Part shown: positions 24,233-34,599 of the stretch, piece after piece | Position numbering within the stretch: position 1 is the stretch's first letter | Layout: each line of letters starts with the position of its first letter | DNA from: Epiperipatus broadwayi | Taxonomy: Eukaryota > Onychophora > Udeonychophora > Euonychophora > Peripatidae | Length of the DNA: 64,000 bases | Direction of reading: 5' to 3' | Assembly (NCBI GenBank): GCA_028023455.1 | Contig: JAQFVV010012394.1 | Coordinates: forward strand, 25,431,053-25,495,052 | Program-made: the position numbers and the translations under genes | The notes under the pieces: model-generated | The model's input: the letters and a program-made list of their open reading frames with translations, nothing else | Databases searched by the model: none | Told to the model about the DNA's origin: nothing

Positions 24233-26214
24233 TACAATTCTACTTGAGAATGATTTTATTGTTCTTTTTACTTTTTTATTGACAGAGATGTAATGGCATA
24301 TATATATACTATTACAATATAAATGTGTGTGTGCTATTACAAACAATTGCATGTATTTGAAAAGTTTAAATAAAGTTTACATTTTTCTAAAAGTTTGATG
24401 GAAATAATTCAATATTTAATTGCAAATGTCAAACAGTATATTGGTTAATAGGTTGAAAATAAATAAACAAATTTTGTTGGTCATGCCTTCTTTTTTAATG
24501 GAAAAAACTTTTCATTCAGCTAGTTTTATTGATTAATAAACTGGTTTAAAGCTCAGAAAAAGCATCATTAAATACAATGCTTTCAGTTAAAACATTTGGT
24601 TCAGTTTATATTGAAATGCACAATGAAAAAATGAATTACTTCCCTCCTCTCTAATCTCATGTCATGCGATTTATTTCTATAAAATAAAACCGATGATAAT
24701 AATTATAAAAAGTAATTTGGTTTTAGCTCTATCACAAGTGAAAGTAAACTGTGCCACTCATATATTTTCCATTACATAAATTTTGCTTGTAGCAAATAGG
24801 TTTACTCATATATGAAAAATATTCAGCAAATAATCCTTTTGCTGGTACTTACATATTAGTCCTAATTTGCATATATTAGCAAACATCATCAACACTACAT
24901 TTGTAATTCTTCATCTATGAATATGAGGTTAAAAGACTTCGAAAGTGCTAAGCCTGATATTTAACTACAATTTTTCTAACTTTACTAACAAGCGTTTGAA
25001 GTACAGTATAATTGCGAAAAAGTGTAATGTTTTTCTAAATAGATAAAAAAAAATTCCTGCATTTTGTTTCATCTTTGGAAATGATTGTAATTATAAAATA
25101 ATAGATATCAATGTAAGCATCACATGATCACATCTCCAATACTAGCACATAATTGTTTATAAACAAAGCAAAGCAAAACTCCATAAAGTAGTGCCACCTG
25201 TGTTTCATTTTCAGAAAGTTTGGTAAAGTGCCTACTGACATAATTTCATATTTGTCACTAAATTTTATATCATTATTTTTCAATACCAATTTTGAAAACC
25301 AAGGATTGCAATTTATTGTGTCCATTCTGGTCTTAAACTTTATATGAATTCCCGAGAAGTTTATCATTCAATTATTTTTGTATATTTTTCAATAATATAC
25401 AAATATAGGTGTCAATAATATTTAAAATTGTAAACACTATTATCAATGTCATAAAATGCCTTCATTTTATTTGGACCTATGTCACTTACACATCAGTGTG
25501 TGTGCCTAATTATGCCACTGGTTATATTACTTACACAAAAATGAAATGGTCTTATGGCCTATAACATAATGTGTTATACTTAAAGTGAAACAGGAAAAGT
25601 AGATATGAATACAGACAAAATTAGATATATAATTATTTAAAATAAAATGTGGACTAACTAAAGTATGATTGATTAAGTAATATTAATTGATATTTTTGAA
25701 AAATACTGCAAATTATTTGAAATTATACAAAAAAGATTTCTATTTCAATACAAACATTTAATTTTAAGTATTTATGATTTTGATTAAAAATTTCAATTTT
25801 AATGTAACAAAGAAAAATGCTTTCATCTAAAGAAGGAGTTTTTTCTTTGTAATGTTTTTTAATTATACATATAATTCAAACATTTGTTTTTACTTAACTG
25901 ATTATTATTTTTTTAAAAAACAAAACAAAATAAAACAATAATTAATCATTCTTGTTTTTTATTAATCAAAAAGTAAAAGACTTTCTGTTAATCTTCTTGT
26001 TTTAAATTGTTTTGTATCTCTATAAATGGTGGGTTTAGTTTAACTGATTATTATTAAATTGAAAAAAGAATGTTGTGTCAAAGATCAGCATCCCTGATAA
26101 GTATGGGATGGTGGTCAATATGTGGGATGTAGATGATTTTCCTAGCTGCAGTTTATTATTTTATAGAAACTAAATTAAGTTAAGGACTGCCAATATTTAT
26201 TTTATATATGAACT
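24233..26214. other. AT-rich stretch, no gene recognised
   Basis: A 79-codon minus-strand frame at 25,128-25,367 has no recognisable domain. No splice-site pair or repeat edge was identified. Confidence 0.35.
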
Positions 26215-26334
26215 ACTCAAGTTAAAACAGGCAAAACTCACTATACGTATGCCACACACACAGCAAGCTAGAGTAATCAATGGATGCCAGAAGGCTTATG
26301 CATAAAATTCTCATCTAGTGCCTACTCATCCAAT

Positions 26335-26380
26335 ATCCCCAGACTAGTTTCTGGCTTGTAGCCTTCATCAGTACAGTGCT
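26335..26380 (-). ncRNA. Hammerhead-ribozyme-like motif (family B, left arm)
   Basis: Minus strand: CTGATGA (complement of 26,365-26,371), hairpin AGGC...GCCA, GAAAC-TA-GTC and then TGGGG. The core bases are all present. The 5' stem I arm here is GTA rather than TCCTCA because the palindrome centre cuts it, so stem I is weak and self-cleavage by this arm alone is doubtful. Confidence 0.45.
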
Positions 26381-26394
26381 CTCAGATCTAAGGC

Positions 26395-26436
26395 TCCTCA
26401 CTGACGAAGGCCACAAGCCAGAAACTAGTCTGGGGA
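26395..26436 (+). ncRNA. Hammerhead-ribozyme-like motif (family B, best stem I)
   Basis: Stem I is TCCTCA (26,395-26,400) with TGGGGA (26,431-26,436): six pairs, one of them G-U. The core is CTGACGA (26,401-26,407; N7 = C is allowed). Stem II is GGC/GCC with loop CACAA, flanked by an A-A mismatch instead of the usual G-C. GAAA lies at 26,421-26,424. Stem III is AC/GU with a two-base loop (TA), and the expected cleavage triplet is GUC (26,428-26,430). A two-pair stem III is known from animal satellite hammerheads, which can act as dimers. The weak point is the short stem II. Confidence 0.6.
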
Positions 26437-27249
26437 TATTGGATAAGTAGGCACTAGATGGGGATTTTATGCACAAGTCTTCTAGCATCCATTGATTACT
26501 CTAGCTTGCTGTGTGTAGCATACGTACAGTGAGTTTTGCCTGTTTTAACAACAGTTATACACAAGCATAAGAGATAGTGGTCATGTGATGTTTATTGGCT
26601 TAAAACTACTCAAGTTATGATACGATAAGAGGGTAGTCTACTGATCTTGAGGGGACAGTGCTACACTTATTCATATATTATTTTATATTTGCATGGAAGT
26701 TTCAGACAAAAAAGACCTGTTAATCACATATATTGCCCATATTTGGATCTAGTTGGTAAGCACTATTTTACATAATCATGAAAACACATAGAAGAAAGTG
26801 ACCAGTGTGTAATACATATATCATTAAAAACCAGTCAGCACTAAGACAATCCCAATATCCATAACAATCAACCATTTCAAACTGTTGTCAAGGCAACCTC
26901 CTTTTAACAATATATATATATAAGTTCCAAATATTTTTAATGATAAAAATAATAAAATATACACTTTAATTAATCAGCAGTAAAGTAATGCGGAAGTTTG
27001 ATCAGGTGATTTCCCATGAGCTGTGTATGTCAGTATTTGCAGCTTGTCTATTTATATTATCTTTATTTATCAATATTGCTTCCTTAATTTTTCTTTTTTT
27101 ATGATTTCTTTTTCCATTAATATTTTTGTATCACTTATATTAAAATTAAATGTATAATTACAAGATTTTTCATGGTCAAAGTATACTGAGGCCGTATTTA
27201 ATTGACTACAGTTTTTTTTAACCTGATTATTTTTATTGTTAAAATTATT

Positions 27250-27456
27250 TGGAACTTACATTTAACTTTATGTAAATTTACAAAATACATTCACCTGTTA
27301 GTAATAGACACAGGTTAGTATATGCACAACGTTAACGTACTTTGAAAATTTAAATAAAGTTAATTTTTTTTAAAGATGAATATTCGATAGTAGATGATGG
27401 AAATAACCCAATGTATAACTAAAATACCATCATCACAAACCTTCAGGAAAACGTTA
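27250..27456 (-). mobile_element. Family C element, fragment
   Basis: It shares ACATTCACCTGTTAGTAATA and GGTTAGTATATGCACAACGTT with the 16.0 kb copy, and ends with TAGATGATGGAAATAACCCA and CATCATCACAAACCTTCAGG like the 4.98 kb copy. The tRNA-like block and hairpin of the ribozyme motif have been lost by internal deletion. Confidence 0.6.
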
Positions 27457-27502
27457 CATATAGTATATTTATAACTGGTATTTATAGTTATACATATATT
27501 TT

Positions 27503-27690
27503 CAGGACCGGATCCAATAAGTGCAGGGTCCGATTGGATTTTTTTTTGCGGGGCCCTCTATATATTAAATATTTAAATAAAATGCAAATTCAATATTTCA
27601 AAAAATAACTTTTTGTTAATTTTGGTGGTGATGTGAGGCCCCTTCAAGTGCGGGGCCTGATTGGGCCCAATCGCCTTAAATCCGGCCCTG
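27503..27690. mobile_element. Short hAT-like MITE
   Basis: It begins CAGGACCGGATCCAATA and ends with the inverted form TTAAATCCGGCCCTG, so the terminal inverted repeat is about CAGGRCCGGATYNAA. It is flanked by TATATTTT and TATATATT, an imperfect 8-bp duplication, as expected for hAT-superfamily insertion. The 188-bp length and a GC-rich pattern against an AT-rich middle fit a non-coding MITE. The flanks are low-complexity, so the duplication could be coincidental. Confidence 0.55.
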
Positions 27691-28039
27691 TATATATTAA
27701 TATTGGTATCATACCTAAACTTTTCAATTAACACAATGTATTTCTTTTTACTTTCAAAGATTGTTTTATTTTAAAAGTAAAAAACTGACAAATAAATTAA
27801 TCAACTAAGAAAAAAATGTTTAGGAAGAAAATGAAATGTCACTATTCAATGAAGACCCCAAATATAAGTCTCCAGAGTACAAAAAATCTCAGTACATTTT
27901 CTTTGAATCTTATTACGTCATTCATAAAAGATATGTTCTAAAGTTAGAAAAATGCCAAATATGTTTGTTTTAATGGATGAAATGCAAATTTTGCATTGAT
28001 TCAATATATATCATAATTATATTGCAAAAATAATTTGTT

Positions 28040-28200
28040 TTGCGTGAACTATGTATATTGGTGATTGCTTATCTTTTCGACGTGTGTGTGAACAAGTGTG
28101 TCAGCAGTATGAGATAGCGTGGATAGTTGAGGATCATGTGAATGTCTGAGTTCAAACTACCTATATATTACATATTGGAGTGCCGGTATGAAAAAACCTG
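28040..28200 (+). repeat. Family A tRNA-like segment
   Basis: The plus strand has GTGTGTCAGCAGTATGAGATAGCGTGGATAG and then GAGTTCAAACTACC (B-box-like), followed by ATATTGGAGTGCCGGTATG, matching in inverted form the lead-in ATACCTGCACTCCAATAT at 56.36 kb. Part of the ribozyme's 3' arm may remain at its left edge (ATATTGGTGATTGCTTATC), but CTGATGA and GAAA are absent. Confidence 0.5.
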
Positions 28201-29194
28201 TGCTGTAGAAAAAAAATCATATATGTAAATGTTAAAATAATTAATATTGAATTATTTTATATTAGAATAGGCATGTTTGTGTGTACAAGCATTATTGTAT
28301 ACCTTTAATTCTTTATTACTGGTTAAAATAGAATAATACTGACTTGTAAATTAAATGAATTTATTGTTAACAAATAAAAAATTAATTGTATATTATAATG
28401 CCACATGTATTTTTGTAGCTATATGTACACTCATGAATCTAAATCCATTCACTATGTATATATTAAAATAGAATGATTAGAATGTTTTGTATTATTATCC
28501 AAGCACATGTGTGCCTACCTACATGTGTTTATTCAATATTTATTATTATTTATTTAACTTCAAACTTGTATAGTTTTTTTTTTTCAATACATGGAAATGT
28601 ATAATATTGTAAATAGTCAAAATCAGACTGATTTATTTCTATTATAGAATAATTTGACAGATCTTTCATTGTTTTTATTAGAATTATTTCTAATCAAGAA
28701 ATTTATTAATCATTATTTTAAGTTCTCCAGTAAAGTAATTTATTAACAGAATACTTTAAATGTGATTATTTTCTCAGATGAAATATATTGTAACGGCATA
28801 TTATATGCCGTTACATATACAATATATATATATGTGTGTGCGGAGATCTAATTCTAGAAATATTTTGTTGATGCTAAAGTAATGAATTTCACGTTTATTA
28901 AAGTACATTCAGTTTACTTTATACCCATGATAAGCTGATGGTCAGATTATAGATGATGATCAACATTGGTATAATGATTTCATTATTTTTTTATATATTT
29001 ATAGTTATTGTTTTTTATATATGCATGCATAAGAAAAATTGATGATTGGTTTTATAATATATTACATGTTTGGCATTGGATAGATAACGATTAGTCTAAG
29101 ATTTTATAATGCATCGTTTTTTAAATCTATTGAATAACTTGTCCTAATATTCTGTTTTCTAGATGATTATTCTGTTAATGCTATATTTATCACA

Positions 29195-29460
29195 CATTAT
29201 TACATCATCATATCAACTATTTTCGATCCATTGCAGGATGAAAGTCTCCCCAATTTCAACCCCGGTTTTTTAATTTCTAGTGTTTTGTTTTTCATATCAC
29301 ACCAGCAAAATTCATTATTTCATTTATCCACCTCACACAAGGTCTCTCTTTAGGTCTTTTGCAATTTATTGGTACGCAGTTTAAGACTTCAACTATCTAC
29401 CTAATAATAGTAATGCCCAATGGACCCAGTGCAAATGTGATATATTTCTTCTCATCTCCA
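29195..29460 (-). mobile_element. 3' fragment of the 53-56 kb LINE family
   Basis: It begins with CATCATATCAAC and GATCCATTGCAGGATGAAAG, matching the 3' terminus and last codons of the element at 53,064-56,011. It follows that element for about 250 bases with many substitutions. It is 5'-truncated, as usual for LINE copies. Confidence 0.65.
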
Positions 29461-29689
29461 ACTATAAAATCCAATGTTTATCATATAATTCAAAACAAGA
29501 GATCTATCTCCATTGTAGTGCTATCTACTTGCTGTTAACTTTAATAATCAATAATTACTAGACATTTTGCTGCAGTAAATTATGTAATAATTACTGATTA
29601 TTTGGGCTAATGGTGCTAGGTCTTGCCCCTTTGATAATTCTGAAGATTGGCTAACTTTTTCATTTCCTGTTTACCAGGCATGTTATAAT

Positions 29690-30160
29690 AATGTTTTCCT
29701 AAAGGTTTGTGATAATGGTATAAGTATGAAATGTCTTTAGAAAAATGTAACTTTATTTAAATATTCCAAATATATTCAGCTGTTAGTAATATCACACAGA
29801 TTAGTATATGCACAATGTTTGGAGATGTATTATTCTCCCCTCTTCTTCAGGGTTGCTGACTTGATCAGTGACAGTACTAGCATGGGAATTAAACCTGGAC
29901 CCTTAGATTCTTGAATACTGAATTTTAAGGTACTCAAGAATCTAAGGGTCCAGGTTCATTTCCTATGCTAGTACTGCCATTGGTCAGGCCAGAAACACCT
30001 GAAGAAGAGGAGAGAACAATACAACTCAAAACATCATGTATATACTAACCTGTGCACTATTACTAACAGTTGAATATATTTGGAATATTTAAAAAGTTAA
30101 ATTTTTCTAAAGACATTCAATACTTATATTAGATGATAGAAGTAATCCAATATATTATAA
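29690..30160. mobile_element. Family C element as an inverted pair
   Basis: The left half reads like the 16.0 kb family C copy, including tRNA-like and CTTCTTCAG blocks. From about 29,930 the same sequence returns inverted (TCTAAGGGTCCAGG ... CACCTGAAGAAGAGG ... TAACAGTTGAATATATTTGG) and ends in TTAGATGATAGAAGTAATCC. The tRNA-like blocks meet at the centre. Both hammerhead-like motifs (minus near 29,850; plus at about 29,997-30,035) have decayed GAAA or stem II. A GTTTTCCTAAAGGTTTGTGAT end marks its left edge. Confidence 0.68.
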
Positions 30161-30190
30161 TGGTCAAGAAGATATAGTGAAGAATCTTAC

Positions 30191-31407
30191 CTTCCATATC
30201 TGCTGTACAGGGCACCACCAGGCTATTGGAACCTGGAAAATTTATATAGTAGGCAGATACGTATTAAGATCTAAAATTTACATATCTATTTTATTACGAC
30301 CATCAGCCCATGCCACTAACTCAGGGAACAGTAGAGATAATTTATAATATATAATTTAATTTAAAATATATTTTCAATATTAAAAAATAAAAGCCACTTC
30401 CAGTAATAACACACCGCTTATATATAAATATTTAAAATTGATGAATAGATTGGTTATTAATTTTTAAATTTAAATTATTTTAAACAGTCCGCACAGATAG
30501 ACATTTTATAAAAGTTTGTTTTATAATGTTGAGTATAGATTGGCTACATAGATTTGTTCGAAAAAGAAAATATTCTATAGCCCTTATTTAACCTTAGGCC
30601 AAAAGTTTGCAGTCAAACTAATGCCAATCCATCTGATACATCGATGTATTCAATGCAGCATGAATATGACAGCACAGTACCATATTGTCAAGAGTACACA
30701 TCTGAACAGCATGGTTATATAGAAGAAATTGTCTCTCATTCAGTACAGGAATGTTAGATCTGTCTGGCGAGAAGAACAATAAAATAAATAAACAGAAAAC
30801 TCCATAAGAAGGGATTGCGGTTCTTTTTGCCAACTTACCATCCCATTCCATAGGCTAAAGAGGTTATCCAAGGAGCAGGGAATACGTCTGCTTCCAATGG
30901 TCAATAAGAGTGGGATTACTTTTCTCAAGTGTGGCGTAAAGATGATCCTGCATGTAGCGGATCTTCATACTACATTTACTAATTACACCAATATATCCAA
31001 TCCATTAACCCAATTTAACTGCAAAACAACTAACCCAAGATTAACCTCCCTTCAAATAACATAAACTTAATGAATCTGTATAGATGTCCACACCCAACTT
31101 AAATTTAAATACATGCAAATAATTTAATCAATAAATATAAAAAAAAATGGAAATGATTAAATTAGCAAACTCACATATATAAAATTAAACAATAATAATT
31201 GATTTTGAAATCTTAAAAGTCAGACAAATGTTCATTTTAAAATTAGGTTTAGTTGATTATTAAAAGCTTGTCAAATCTTGACAAAAGTTCTTAATTACTT
31301 TTTTTTAAAATTTTAAGTTCATATCTTACAGTAGAAGAGCTCCCGGTTCCTGATGCCAATTCCCGCAAAGTCTTTATTTGTCGTACTTTCATGGAAGACC
31401 AGTCTGT
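30191..31407 (-). CDS. Possible minus-strand exon cluster of an unknown gene
   Basis: Three candidate exons with splice-like ends on one strand. (1) 31,331-31,407: preceded by CCATCTCCAG, followed by GTAAGA; frame includes WSSMKVRQIKTLRELASG. (2) 30,839-30,947: preceded by TACATGCAG, followed by GTAAGT. (3) 30,191-30,232: preceded by AAATTTTCCAG, followed by GTAAGA; 42 bases, open in two frames. If exon 1 joins exon 2 in its most protein-like frame (DHLYATLEKSNPTLIDHW), that frame meets a stop before the donor, so the joins are not proven. No domain is recognised. A decayed mobile-element gene is an equally good explanation. Confidence 0.28.
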
Positions 31408-31419
31408 TGTTCTGGAGAT

Positions 31420-32669
31420 GGCCTTAGCTGGTTCAATTTGGTACTATTTAATTGCAGTACCCATATGATTCAGGGTCTGCAACAGTACCATTCATAATTC
31501 AACAGTCACTTCATTTGAAATAAGAGAGGGTGAAAAGTGCATCTTATCACCCTTCTCAAAAAAATCAAGCTGGAACTAACTCTCAATTTTAATATTTTTT
31601 TTTTATACAAATCGTCTGGATTCACTGAACAATCAATGATTTTCATTAGGGTCTGAGCGTTGGTTGCGGCTTCTATTGGACATTCTGCTTCAGAGTGGGA
31701 AACAATCTTTCCTATTTTTATCTATATTCTTCATCTGACTTTTTTATATAAGAGCCCCAAGGGCTAGTATGCTTTTTTGTTTAATTAAAAGAACAATCAT
31801 TTCCATTTTGAGATTACAAGAATTAATTAATACCTGTTTCCATTTTTATTTATGTTACTTTAAAATATATATATATATTAATCTTTACTCTTTTTTTATT
31901 TATTTATAAAAAAGTACATTCAAATACTTTTATTTTCATTAAAAAAAAATACTTTTAAAGTTTTCCTTCCATCTGTGCGATATATTATATATGTTAACCA
32001 ACTCTTTTTAATTGTAGCTTTTAGTTTTTAATAAATTTATTTTTATTTATGAACTTTTTATTTTAATTTTAAATTAATGTAACGGCACATTATATACCAT
32101 TACAATATAAATACAATGTCATAATAAGCTTCATTTCTTTTTGGTGTGAACAATTTCCTTCCTGGCTCATTTTTTAAGCCTCCTTGTAAATGCACTATTA
32201 AATAACTACTGATGATTTTCTCAGCAACCACTTCCTGTCACTTGAAACCCATTAGCCATACTCTTTCCAAATGTAATTGTTAATCTGTGCAACCTCTTCC
32301 ACAATTTGCAGAACTTTCTCAAAAATATTACATCTATAGAACTCTTCTAATAAACACAATTTTTGGTTTCAGTCTAACACATTTTAGGGGAACAACAGTA
32401 TATCTTTAATGACTTTTTGGAAAGCTTTTCAAATCTCCTATGCAATGAATAATAAATTTGGTAACCTTTGCTCCACTTATGAAGATCCTCATTCATTGAA
32501 ACTTCTTTTCAAATAAAATATTGATCACTACCATATCAAAAAACAAAATTTCATCAGCTTCATTTCTTTGTACTACTATTTTTTGCCCCCCCCCCCCCAA
32601 CATCATTTTCCCTTTTCTCATTCTGGTTATTTCACCTCCGGCAATATTCTTTCATTAAAATAAATTGGT
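31420..32669. other. AT-rich stretch, no gene recognised
   Basis: It includes a short poly(C) run at about 32,586-32,599. No open frame, repeat edge or RNA gene could be supported. Confidence 0.35.
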
Positions 32670-32935
32670 TTTCATATTAATAATTTTTATTAGTCACTCA
32701 TTGGATTAGAGATTATCCAATAATAAAAAATATTTCTGTAGTGTAATTTTCATTACACCACTCTCACACAAGGTAGAGGTTGTTTTTTATCCACATGTTC
32801 TTGATCACATGTTTATCATTGAATCCCTCCATAAAGTGTTAAAAGTGAATAGAAAACATTTCTTACCTTGCATGAGAATGGTGTAATGAAAATTACACTA
32901 CAGAAATATTATTCAAAATTGTTTTCATGATTCTT
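32670..32935. mobile_element. Family A palindromic element, ribozyme centre deleted
   Basis: Long inverted arms: AAATATTTCTGTAGTGTAAT ... CACTCTCACACAAGGTA and, inverted, TTACCTTGCATGAGAATGG ... ATTACACTACAGAAATATT. Outside the left arm is TTATTAGTCACTCATTGG, also seen at the outer ends of the copies at 44.2, 50.7 and 58.0 kb. The centre is only about 100 bases and lacks CTGATGA and GAAA. It would look like a MITE if seen alone; the copies at 50 kb show it belongs to the ribozyme-bearing family. Confidence 0.65.
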
Positions 32936-33942
32936 TTTCATGATAACTGAGGGTTCCCTTCTTGATTCCAATTCGAGTACATGAACTAACATTATCAATG
33001 ATCTGACTACCATGAAAAATAATCATGTCTAGAAAACTATTCTTTTAGTTATTTTTCAAGGCTAGAAATACCCTATTTTATGCATACTTTTATTATAGGC
33101 TTGAATCTATTATTCCCCAATTTCATTTTATAATCATGTTTCATGAAGTCATCTTCTATTCTCATCTATTTTGTTGATCACATAATATTCATTGATCCAA
33201 CTTTTAGGACCATCATCTTACTTCAGTGCCATTTTTTCCTGTTAAAAGCTAGTTTCTTAGCTGCAAACATTGTCAAATTTCATCAGAGGTAGGATGATAT
33301 CTCTACATGTATCCTTATACCAAATCAAATTTCTCAACAATTTCTTGTCTTATTGTTAGGGTTTTTAAGCCAAATGCTCATTTTATACTCCATTTATCTT
33401 ACTTCTGAATTGAATCAATATATTACCTATAATAAATAATATTTGAATACAAGTATATACTTTATATACTTGTAATTTATATGTAATTATAGATGATTTG
33501 AAAAACTTCCAACCTCCCTTCAGCATATGACCACATACGTGTGAAAAAATAAATGATCTCCAATATATATATATATATATATATTGTCCTGAACATGTAC
33601 TCATCAGTTGGTACAGCTTATCATTTTCCCACACACTTATATAATCAGCATTTCATTTATATTAAGATAGAAAATATCCAAACTTCAATGAACAAGTTCC
33701 AATATACTCCACCCACCAACTCTTCAGTCATCTGTAGCATTGAATATCCAATAATGGAACACTTAAATTCCTTGTTGATGCCAATATTATTGTTATGCCC
33801 ACGTAAACTTTAAGTCATTCTGATACCCATAAGTATAGAACCTTATCCATTTAAATACTCTGAAAAGGGATGATCAGGATACAGGTTGAATCTGTAATAT
33901 TTGAATACAAATATACTTTATATACTTGTAGTTAATATATGT

Positions 33943-34010
33943 GTGGGAGATAATGATCTGGACCAAGTGATGAATGCTGGTTCAGCATGAAATACCATGT
34001 TGGAGATCAT
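33943..34010 (+). ncRNA. Hammerhead-like motif, family A, core broken at C3
   Basis: Long stem I: AATGATCT pairs with AGATCATT and CCAA with TTGG, with a small internal loop. Stem II is a hairpin of TGCTG and CAGCA. GAAA is at 33,989-33,992. The first core base is G (GTGATGA), a change at the catalytic C3 that should abolish cleavage. The paired arms give the clearest picture of the family's stem I. Confidence 0.5.
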
Positions 34011-34414
34011 TAATCTATTTCACATGTGTGTGGCCATGGGTATCAGTTATATGAGATAGAGTGAATAGCTGAATGAAACTTGAAAGTCTGTGTTCAAATC
34101 CCCTATAATTAATATCTAAATTACAAATATATAAAGTATAAAAACAAATATTGCAGATTCAGTCTGTATCCTGCTCATCCCTCTTCCATGTATTTAAATG
34201 GTTAAAGTTCTATACATGAGAGTTCAAAGTGTCTTAAAGTCAACATGGGCATGACAATAATATTGGCCTCAACAAGGGATTTGGGCACTCCATATCAATG
34301 ATATGGATGGCTGAAGAGTTGGAGAATGGAGTAAATTGAAGCCTGTTCATTGAAGTTTGAAGATTTGCTATCTTAATATAAACTGAGCACTGATTATATC
34401 TATGTGTGGGAGAT

Positions 34415-34475
34415 GATAATCTGGATCAACTGATGAGTGCAGGTAAAGCACAAAATACATATATTGGAGATTGTT
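34415..34475 (+). ncRNA. Hammerhead-like motif, family A, GAAA box altered
   Basis: CTGATGA (34,430-34,436), stem II GTGC/GCAC with loop AGGTAAA, then AAAA in place of GAAA (G12 to A), TACATAT and ATTGGAGAT. Stem I can form from AATCT and AGATT plus CAA and TTG. The G12 change should inactivate it. Confidence 0.45.
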
Positions 34476-34599
34476 TTATCTTTTTCACATGTGTGTGGTC
34501 TTGTGTATCAGTTGTATGAGATAGTGTATGGCTGAAGGGATCTTGAAAATCTGTGTTCAAATACTCTATAATATAATAAATAAATAATTTTATTGTTCA

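Larger units (their letters stand above)
26222..26606. mobile_element. Family B palindromic element with two head-to-head ribozyme motifs
   Basis: The left arm (from TTAAAACAGGCAAAACTCAC) and right arm (to GTGAGTTTTGCCTGTTTTAA, near 26,545) are near-perfect inverted copies of about 150 bp. Each carries AGTAATCAATGGATGCCAGA and the AATATCCCCAGACTAGTTTC block. The centre (about 26,372-26,394) is a short unpaired spacer. One hammerhead motif reads outward on each strand. Beyond the right arm the sequence runs on into ACAGTTATACACAAGCATAA and GTCATGTGATGTTTATTGG, which also occurs near 52.39 and 63.8 kb. There is no coding sequence. Confidence 0.8.
33400..34590. mobile_element. Family A composite array: three ribozyme-type units and tRNA-like blocks
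   Basis: A minus-strand unit (CTGATGA complement of 33,601-33,607, GAAA lost) is followed by an inverted copy of its flank. Then come two plus-strand units about 460 bases apart (near 33,960 and 34,430). After each plus ribozyme segment a tRNA-like block follows, with GTATCAGTT(G/A)TATGAGATAG and GTGTTCAAATCCCC or a variant. The stretch 33,640-33,890 is the inverse of 34,130-34,385. A (TA)n run of about 20 bases sits at 33,563. Direct plus inverted copies recall PLE and retrozyme insertions. Confidence 0.68.

Noticed and set aside
26395-26480. Alternative fold of the family B ribozyme with a long stem III using ACTAG near 26,450
   Set aside because: It leaves A15.1 without its U16.1 partner in all copies. 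The two-pair stem III ending in GTC directly before TGGGGA satisfies every core position and gives a six-pair stem I.
26222-26545. Palindromes as assembly artefacts
   Set aside because: The same palindrome occurs at 52.4 kb with a 12-bp target-site duplication and at diverged copies elsewhere, so it is a biological form.
33560-33590. (TA)n run as a regulatory TATA region
   Set aside because: A simple microsatellite inside a family A array; no transcript evidence in sequence.
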